The notes beneath the pieces are model-generated. The model was not told where the DNA came from. It was given only the letters and a program-made list of their open reading frames with translations, and made no database searches. Below are positions 35,001 through 44,000 of a stretch of 64,000 nucleotides of DNA, one piece after another; the stretch's first letter is position 1, and each line of letters begins with the position of its first letter. Position numbers and translations under genes: made by a program. Origin of the DNA: Rhyacophila brunnea. Its lineage: Eukaryota > Arthropoda > Insecta > Trichoptera > Rhyacophilidae. Location of the stretch: assembly GCA_022495005.1 (NCBI GenBank), contig JAGYXB010002125.1:32491-96490 (forward strand), written 5' to 3'.

Positions 35001-38000
35001 GGAATCTTTTAATGACTATCTAATATCAGTTCGAATTTTCTTAAGAGCTATTATATCGTTGTATACACCGTATCGTGCATGGATAATGCACACACGGATA
35101 ATTGAGAGTTTAATATATTTGACATCACTAATTTTCGCAGTGCTGTCAACCGCACTATTTCTAAAATACTAAAATAAATCTCAGAGTACAATTAGCATGA
35201 AGGAATAAAAAAAAAATATAATTTAGCCATAGTAAATTTTCTTTCTACTACACTTTCATAATATAAATATATAAACTACATCTATAGCTCTATGGGTATA
35301 CCTAAGTTGTCTTCTGACTGAAAACACTCCATGCCAACATCTGGCATATCAGTTAAGCTTCAAATGCAAACATTGGACGATTTACATTGGTATATCTATA
35401 CATGGAAGGTTTTTCTTCAACATCGTTCATAACTAAGCGTTAGTGATTGATGTGAATGGATACTCACCGCGTACACAGGGTTTGAATTCAAATCCAAATT
35501 CGACACGACTGTGAATGCCATTTTCGTGTCCAAATCGAATTTCCACGGCCTGTCCAACGTAACTTTAATTGTGTACCGCACAAATCCTAATTCTCCCTCA
35601 AACGATGATGGTAAATTGAGCGGAAGCTGACAGGCAAAGGGGTAAAGATTCTTGCCAATTGGTATATCAATGGGATCACCTGTAAAGTGAATCTAACTTA
35701 TAGTTCAGCGGCATAGCTCAGATAATTCGACAAATTGTGCAATTTCGTATAAAACCAAAGCCTGAACAAAAACGATGCATGAGTGCGAGTGAGAAAGTAT
35801 TCGGCACCCTTTTAATCTCTGCGACACGCGCTAGAGTAAGATGAAAGGTCTACATATGTTTGAGTTAGTTTCCAAAACTATCGCCGACAAGCTCGTGTTG
35901 CTAAATTGCTATTTTTTGTGTTAAACATAAAGTCAGTGGTAAATATTTTTAGTTAATTAAGTAGGAAAGATGGTTCTGTGTGTTGTATTAAAATATGGTA
36001 GCCGTACTGATAAGCAAGAAGATGGTATTACGTTTCATAGGTAAGTTGATACATGTTCGTGATAATTTATTTGTATATCTTTACCTAATGGTTGCATTTT
36101 GACTGCTTAAAAATACTATATAACGTAAAAAAATAGAAAATTATATTTTAATTCTGAGCGTCTAGTGCGAGCACTTTGGGCGAGCACTACCGAAATGTCT
36201 CGAACATTTGTAGACGAATGCGTTCGCTCGCCCACAAACCAAACGCATGGCACGCAGCTTCATTTAGCAATGCAACGGGTGGCGTCTAGATGTATCTATA
36301 ATCTATGTATAAAACCATAAAATTTGGCATGAGCAATTTTTAAGATATTTAGCCATAAGAAGCCATTTTAAAATTTGCCCCATAAATTACAAAATGGCGG
36401 ATAAATCTGATATAATTTTCAGTTTGGATATATTGTGTGTTATGATGTTGAATACTAATTATTCATAGTTAAACTTGACATTTTGCAATTGGAAATACAT
36501 AAAATATCAATTTTTGAAGTTATACTTCTTTAGGCACGTTTGGAAAATCAGATCAGAGTGTATTTTTGCATTTTACATGTAACACATAATTTATTTTTTC
36601 ACACAAAATACACTCGATTGGATTCGAACCAACGATTATTCGGTTATCAGCCGAACGCACAATCATTACGCCACAGAATGATAGTGCAATCGTGACAGTT
36701 ATACAGTATTAGTTTAGAATTGTTCCATTGCTAGGCAGCGAATTTATTATTGTCGGCAATTTGCAATTCCTTACGTAAACAAACTATTAAACGTCATAGT
36801 GGCAGTTGTTACTTTAAAAATAAAAACAATGATAAATAATTATATAATTTAGTAATATAAGTTAAAGTGTATAAAAATAAACCAACGACGTTCCAAAAGG
36901 CGGTCCCTTTTCTTGAGTGTGTAATTTAACAAGATAATTAAGAGCTAGTCGAAGAATCTAGTTTATCACAAGTTTTGTTTTTGTTTTGTTACACCAAAGA
37001 AGTATAACTTCTAACGCGCGTACATAAGTACACACACCGATTTTTTTTATTCACCGTCTGATTTAATTGATCTTCAGTTTAGATATGGTGTTGAATACTA
37101 AATTAAAACTTAGGTAACCTGATTTTTGTAACTGTAAGCCTATGAATTAAGTCCAAGTTTGATACAGTCGAACTCGGTTATTACGATCTTGGACATAGCG
37201 AGGTATAGTAATGAGGAAACATTCATTGACATTTTGGCTTATGATTTTCTCCATACATTTATTCACTGTTATAACGAGCAACTTATCGGATATACCGAGC
37301 TAAAATACTGTTAATATGTCGATCGTTTAAAAACATTTCGACCCTAAGCAATAAAATCCGATCGGACAGGATGCCGCCGGAGACGGATTATGTTTATGAC
37401 ACTAGTTAAGTGTCTAAGTACCTACCTAATTGTTGTTTTTTGCCGACAATAATGAAAAAGTATCCACGCATAATATGGTTGAAAAATCGAAGGTTTGTGA
37501 AGTCCGTAGGTACCTACCAACGTTCATTACAATAAACAACTTATTTTGAAGTTTTCGGGATTTTTACGATGGTTTTCAGATTTTTTATTTTCGATTTTTT
37601 TTGTTATGTGACCGCTCATGTAAAAATACATATTCTCTGATATAACGAGTACCGCTTATAACAAAAAAATTCAGTCAGTCCCATTTTCCTCGTGATAACC
37701 AAGTTCAACTGTAGTTTCAAAGTATGCCTTAAAAAGTAAAAAATTCACCAAAACTCTGTTTCAATTAAAAAGAATGATGTTGGTACCACTTTCACTGCCG
37801 GCAATGTAATACTTCATATGAAAGTATTGTTCATTTCCTGAGTACCGCACACCTTTGTAGTGCGTTGAGCCATCAGATGGATTAGATTCTGAGCTTGAAA
37901 ATGACGTAGAAGCTTCCCCTTTGAACGTTATGCAGATTCCTGGAACAAACAATGATCACATTATAATATAATCTGATCATAACGGGTCAGCCATAATGAT

Positions 38001-41000
38001 AACATAGAACATTATAATATCGATGTTATTTGGGGATAACCTGTTAACTGCAAAATGTTGAATTTACAGGAGAGCAATTTTAAGCTTTGATATGCCCACA
38101 TTGGTTGATATTTTTGTCTAATATTGTGAAAATTTAAAATAAATAACTGAAGAAGAATATGACAATAATTAGATTGTCAATTATTCCACTAATTAGGAAA
38201 ATGATGTCACTTATCAGTAATCAAACTTTGATAAGGTCTTTGGTATTGAGCATTTCAAATGAAATCTATATAGGTATCGGGTTATTACCAAATGGAAGAT
38301 AGTGACCCAATTTTTACTCTTAACATAAAATGACCAAAAAAAGCAGTTATCAGGTTATGCCCAAACAACACCGATTTATTTTCAGAAAAATGAGATATTT
38401 TTTTGGTTCTTTCAAGTCACATTATATCTTCTTCTTCTTCTTTGATGGCGCTACAGCTCAAGTCGAGCCCTGGCCTCCTCCACCGCTGTCCTCCAGCCGG
38501 AACGGTCCTCCGCACGTCTTTTCCAGTTCCTGATTTTTAGTATCTGGTTGGCATCTTTTGTAACATTATCACCCCATCGTGTGCGTGGCTTTCCCACTGG
38601 CCTTTTCCCTCCTGGGTTTTCTTCGAGGATCTTCTTCGGTATCCGTGACTCAGGCATGCGCTGGACATGGCCTGCCCAGTTTAGCCTCTGGAGTTTTATG
38701 AAGTTGGAGAGTTTTGAATCTTGGTATAAGCGGTATAGTTCCGTGTTGTACCTAATTCTCCACTCCCCACCATCATTCATGGGTCCGTATATCCGCCTAA
38801 GGATCTTTCTCTCAAAGCAATCCACCATTTCAGCTGCTTTCACATTTAGCGTCCATGACTCGCACCCGTATGCAACGACTGTGCGTATGACGGTTTTATA
38901 GAGCCGGGTCTTAGTTTTTCTGTGGACATTTCTGGATTTGAATATGGGCAGCAATGAGAAGTAGAATTTATTTGCAGCGGTTATTCGGGCTTTTATTTCT
39001 TCCAGTTCCTCGTTCTCTTTTGTAATATTGGAACCCAGGTATGTGAACCGGTTGACAACCTCAAATTGATGGTTTCCAAAACGGGAACTTTCGCCCAGCC
39101 TACTCTGATTTTGTCGGCTTTGTACCGTGACTTTAGTTTTGTTTTCATTTACTATCATCTATATATCATATTACAATCTCTAGTGCGGCCCTTTGGAGGT
39201 GGTCAAATTCTTTCTTCACAATCTGAGTCACATTATATCAGGTGAAGGCATATATGGACGACTCCTAATAATATCACAAAGGAAATTACAGACCTACAAA
39301 ATTATCTGAAGAATGGGATGGGGAGGCCACTGTCGAAAACTACCCAATCAAGACTCGTAACTGGACAAAATCAGACATTCGAATGAAATTTTCAAAATGG
39401 CGTCCTATGGTAGTTCGTAGTTCCATATTTGGCCATTCTACAGATAATTAGTTTGTAAGTAGGTCTATAACAAGAAAATCTACTTTAAACTTGTGGTACC
39501 TACCAAATTCGAAAAAAACCGCCGTATAATGATATAATATGCGGTCACTTAAAATAAAAAATATCATTATTACAATGAGCAGTTATTAATTTATTAAGTA
39601 CTTTAAAAACAATTGATAAAAGTGAAATGTACACACACACACAAATAATTATTTTATAGATATTTTTAAGTGTGGTAACACTATTGAAATACCTCAATAG
39701 CCCGGTCTACACTCGGGACTTTTCCATACGTCTCACGAATTAAACTCAGGGCATGCGTCGTCGGCCTTGAAATCGGTTTGAAAATGGCCGCCATTTTGTG
39801 ATGAAAGTACTAACGCACTGCGATCCGACCGGCTTGGATTTCTGTTCAACACCCCAGCAGCTTCGTATTTTTTTGGTAAGATTCGGGTCGTTCGTGCAGT
39901 TGCCTGTCAGTTGTCGTTGTCAATAATATGCATATTAGTATTGAAATATTACGATTTTTTGCAAAATGTCGACTGAAATGATGACAATGGATTTTATTGA
40001 GGAGTAAGTGATGAAGCCCACCAGAAACAGCGCTTGGGGCGCTCACTACGAAGTACGCCCCCTCCCACCCGCGCATTACCCTTCACCTATATAATAAGGG
40101 GCACGAGAAGCACAAAATAATTATTATTATCAGCGTCTCTCATAACAAAGCAATAAAAATATTATTTTATTTCTCGGCGGCTTGTAATTCATATTCACGA
40201 TGACATAATTCTACCAGCGAAATATCGGACACCCAGCAACTAAACAATGAGTTGAACAAACACTATCAACAACGCGTCCAGAAGCGGATAAAATAAAACA
40301 GCGCGCGCCCTTTTTGCTTGCCGTGTTCAATGGGCTTTGACATATTTGACAACGTAGTATTTTCGTTAATTCGTCCCGCTGAGAAGCCAAACAACGCGTG
40401 AATCATGGGGCGGGCGGGCACAGTGCTTCGTCAAAACCAGTGTGCTCTGTCATATTTGATCACGTTGTATTTTCGATGATTCACATTCAAAATGCGCGAG
40501 CGCCCCGCACGCCCGATTCTATGTGTCCGGCGCCTTAGGGCACATTGCGCATTATGGGATATAACCATAAAGACTATATGAACAAACTGAAGCGCAATGA
40601 TGACTACATATTATTGGCAGGAAAGTTTGGAATGTCAGTTTTAGGGGTAAAAATAAAATAAAAAGTTTAAGGTCCTACTTTTCCAAGGAGTACCATAAAA
40701 CAAAGGAAACGAAGAGTGGCGCTGGGGCTGACAACAAGCATGAACCCTCGTGGTTTGCATATGAGTCAATTGGCATGTCGATAACAGAGGTTAAAAATAA
40801 AATTGAGAGCTTGAGTTCGTATTTTTTAAAGGAGTTCCACAAGACTAAGGAAACAAAGAGTGGAGCTGGGGCTGACAGCAAACATGAACCCTCGTGGTTC
40901 GCATATGAGTCACTGTCGTGTTGAATAAAATTATTATCTAGTTGTAGTATTGATGTGTCGTATTATGTAGGTACTTACTTATAGATATCAATAAACCAAT

Positions 41001-44000
41001 TACCTTGACGTAATCTTTTAAACATTCAATTACCTACCTACCTATTGCTTTTAGCACCTCTGCAAGCATTATCGAAATAAACTGCTTTGATACTATAAAT
41101 AAATACATAAGCGACATGAAAGAATCACCGATAGGTAGTCAAATACTGAAGGGTGATAGCCAAATTTACTTCGGGCGGTATTGCTTCCCTTAAACGAGTA
41201 TTTTGTTTTTCTATCTTTCTTTTTACCATTCCCAACAACATGTCAAAGTTTGCCTTTGACATCTGTGTAAAGTTCTGAAAAAGGACGTTTTCATTTGATT
41301 CTGTTGCCCTCATTAATCCGAACAGTAGTCAGAAAATATATTATATCATTAAATTTAAACCTCTTCAACTTAAATTGATGTAATTACAATATACCTAGTA
41401 TAATTTTAATATTTATTTTGACAACCAGAATGTTCAGATGACGTTGGGCATAGACTATTTTATTTGCGAGGGTGAATATCCATATAAGAATAAATATCAT
41501 TAATGTAATACAAAGTACACCGATAGATGGCACTAAACTAGTTCCATGACTGATTTTGTCGTTAGGACACAATCAATTATGCTTATTTATTACAAATATG
41601 ATTGTGACAATAAATTTAAAAAAATAACTAATATAATTAAGTGTTATTCCAAATCTTACTGTTTTCTTTTAACTTTTTACACTAGTTTCCCGTACGCTCC
41701 GTGGTGGCACTGTATTACCGTGAATAATTTTATTCATCACCTGCGAATCTATTTCGATGTATAATCTATGACTCAACGAAGTGTAAGCTGTGATGAACGA
41801 ATGTAGAGAGTAAAACGGATTCATCTCCTCTGCGCATGCACAAAACGTCTCGGTGTAAAACTAGAATTTAAAAGTTGAAGAGGAAGTCGGCGTTGAAGTG
41901 ACTAAATGTGGACTTAGCTATTCATTCAATGAACTCTGACCCAGTGTTGCCAACCGTATTATAATTATAGTTTTATTGTATTATAATTTTGATCCGTGTA
42001 AGGTAAACGTACCAGTAGTTGACCACTTAAGAAAAAAATTCAACAAAAATAACGATTAACGTTTAGCATTACACCGAATGTTGGCAAAGCAAGTCTACTC
42101 ATAGTGGATCAAATGTCTTAATTAATATGACAAGACAAAAATTAAGAAAGGGTCTGTTACAAAAAAATTGTGTTCAATTTTTCAAGACCATGTTTTTGTT
42201 CCAGTAGTTGACCATCCAAAAAATTGAAAGTTCCAGTAGTTGACCACTATATGTTTCAGTAGTTGACCATGTCTAATCAGGGGTTCCAGTAGTTGACCAC
42301 TATATTTTTCAGTAGTTGACCATGTCTAATCAGAAGGCTTTATGGCAGAGTTGCCTCAGGGCTTCCTGTCAGACCACTCTAGCCCATAGCTACTTGAATC
42401 AACTTGGTAACAATGGGCGGTTCAGTAACAAGTTACATAGGAGAGGATTTTGTTTGACAGCCAATCATCAGCTTCGGGTAACAAAAGGTGCAAAATTAGT
42501 TACTTCAAACTAAAAATTCAAAAATATATTTATTTTAGCAACTAAGTACATACATACTACATAGTAACGCATAGGCTCAGTACTTACCAAAATAAAACTT
42601 AACATAAAAATCCTTAGATATTCCAAATAAAGTCCAATTATTCCGGAACTAAATAAACATTACGAGTTTTGCTTACTTGTGTCGGATCATTTATGTGGGA
42701 TACTACCACCTTCCATTCATAGCTAAGTACATCGGGTCGCTCTGGCCATTTCCATAATCTCCCGCACTTTTGCATCGATGAAATAGTAGCTTTTACTTTA
42801 GAAATATGGACGATTTTCCCCGGGAAGTATTATAATATAATGTTCATTAATGACTTTCATAACGGGCAGCCATCGAGTTTTAGGCTTAAAGCTTTCATCA
42901 CTAGACTTATGCCATTCACTCTCCGCTGAGTCTGAAATGTCAGCACTTGGGTTAGAAGACTCGGAAGAAAAACGCATTTTCTTCTTGACTGCTTTCAATT
43001 CCCCCATTTTTTTTCTTCCTTTGCATGCTCATTTAGTTCTTTCTTTTTTTGCCTCTCTGCAGCTCGTTCTTTTTTCAACCGTTCCATTTCTTCTTTCTTC
43101 CACTTTTTGTTTAGGAAATACTCCTGGCAAGGTTTACCGGAAACACTGTTGGGGGTTTTTTCCCTTTTTTGCTTTCTTCATGAATTTTTCTTCCCCTTCA
43201 CCGGGGAAGAAAAAATGTCTCTTGAATGGACTACGAATATTTGATGGACCAGCCACGGGTTCACTGGCGATTGGAGACGAAGTATCATTACAAATCCTTA
43301 TACCAGCCTTAGGTGCACTGGCGATTGGAGACGAATCACCATCACAAGTCGTTAGACAGCCACAGGTGCCCTAGCGATTGGAGATGAAACATCTGATCTG
43401 ATCATAATAATTCATAGTATTCCAGGCGGCCAAAGACATCATATCATCGGATTCCTCTTCTTGCAATGCCTCATCGATGAGTCTGACCGGGTCAGGTGGA
43501 GTGATATTTTCCAACTCATTTTTTTACTTTTCGTCACAGTGCGAACAGTGACTTGTCATCTTGATCAAGTTCGTTGTTTTTGCGGAATGATTCAAGATTT
43601 TCCTCATCAATGTTTTTACTCAGGATCTCTCTCTAAATACCGCTTGGGATCCTCTGATGAAACCATCCATTGAAGGCACACTTTACGATTCTCCTGGTAC
43701 TGTTACAGTTTAAGGGCTCCACGGACAAAGTCCACATTTTCGGAAATTTCTTGAGGAATTCTTTTGTACTTGTAGAGGACTGTCGTTGGTGTGACAGCCC
43801 CACCGACACTCCCTGTTACTATGACGGTTATGCATTCTTTATCGTCGGCATTTACCTGCTGGTACACTGTCTCGATTCCTTTTTTGGCTAAGACCCTGCT
43901 CCCCTAGGGGCGGCAGGTTATATGAAAGTATGGTGAAGCAGGCAGGTTATATAAAAAGTATGGTGAGGTAGGCTGATAAACAATTTGCGGCAAAACTAAC

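Noticed and set aside
36612..36681. Functional tRNA-Ile gene
   Set aside because: Boxes and anticodon arm are recognisable but the acceptor stem does not pair, so it is listed as a pseudogene-like sequence only.
42850..43374. 174-codon plus-strand frame in the pogo element
   Set aside because: It is the antisense shadow of the decayed transposase tail, whose minus-strand motifs (KKERAAERQKK, SPFKRHFFFP) are the meaningful reading.
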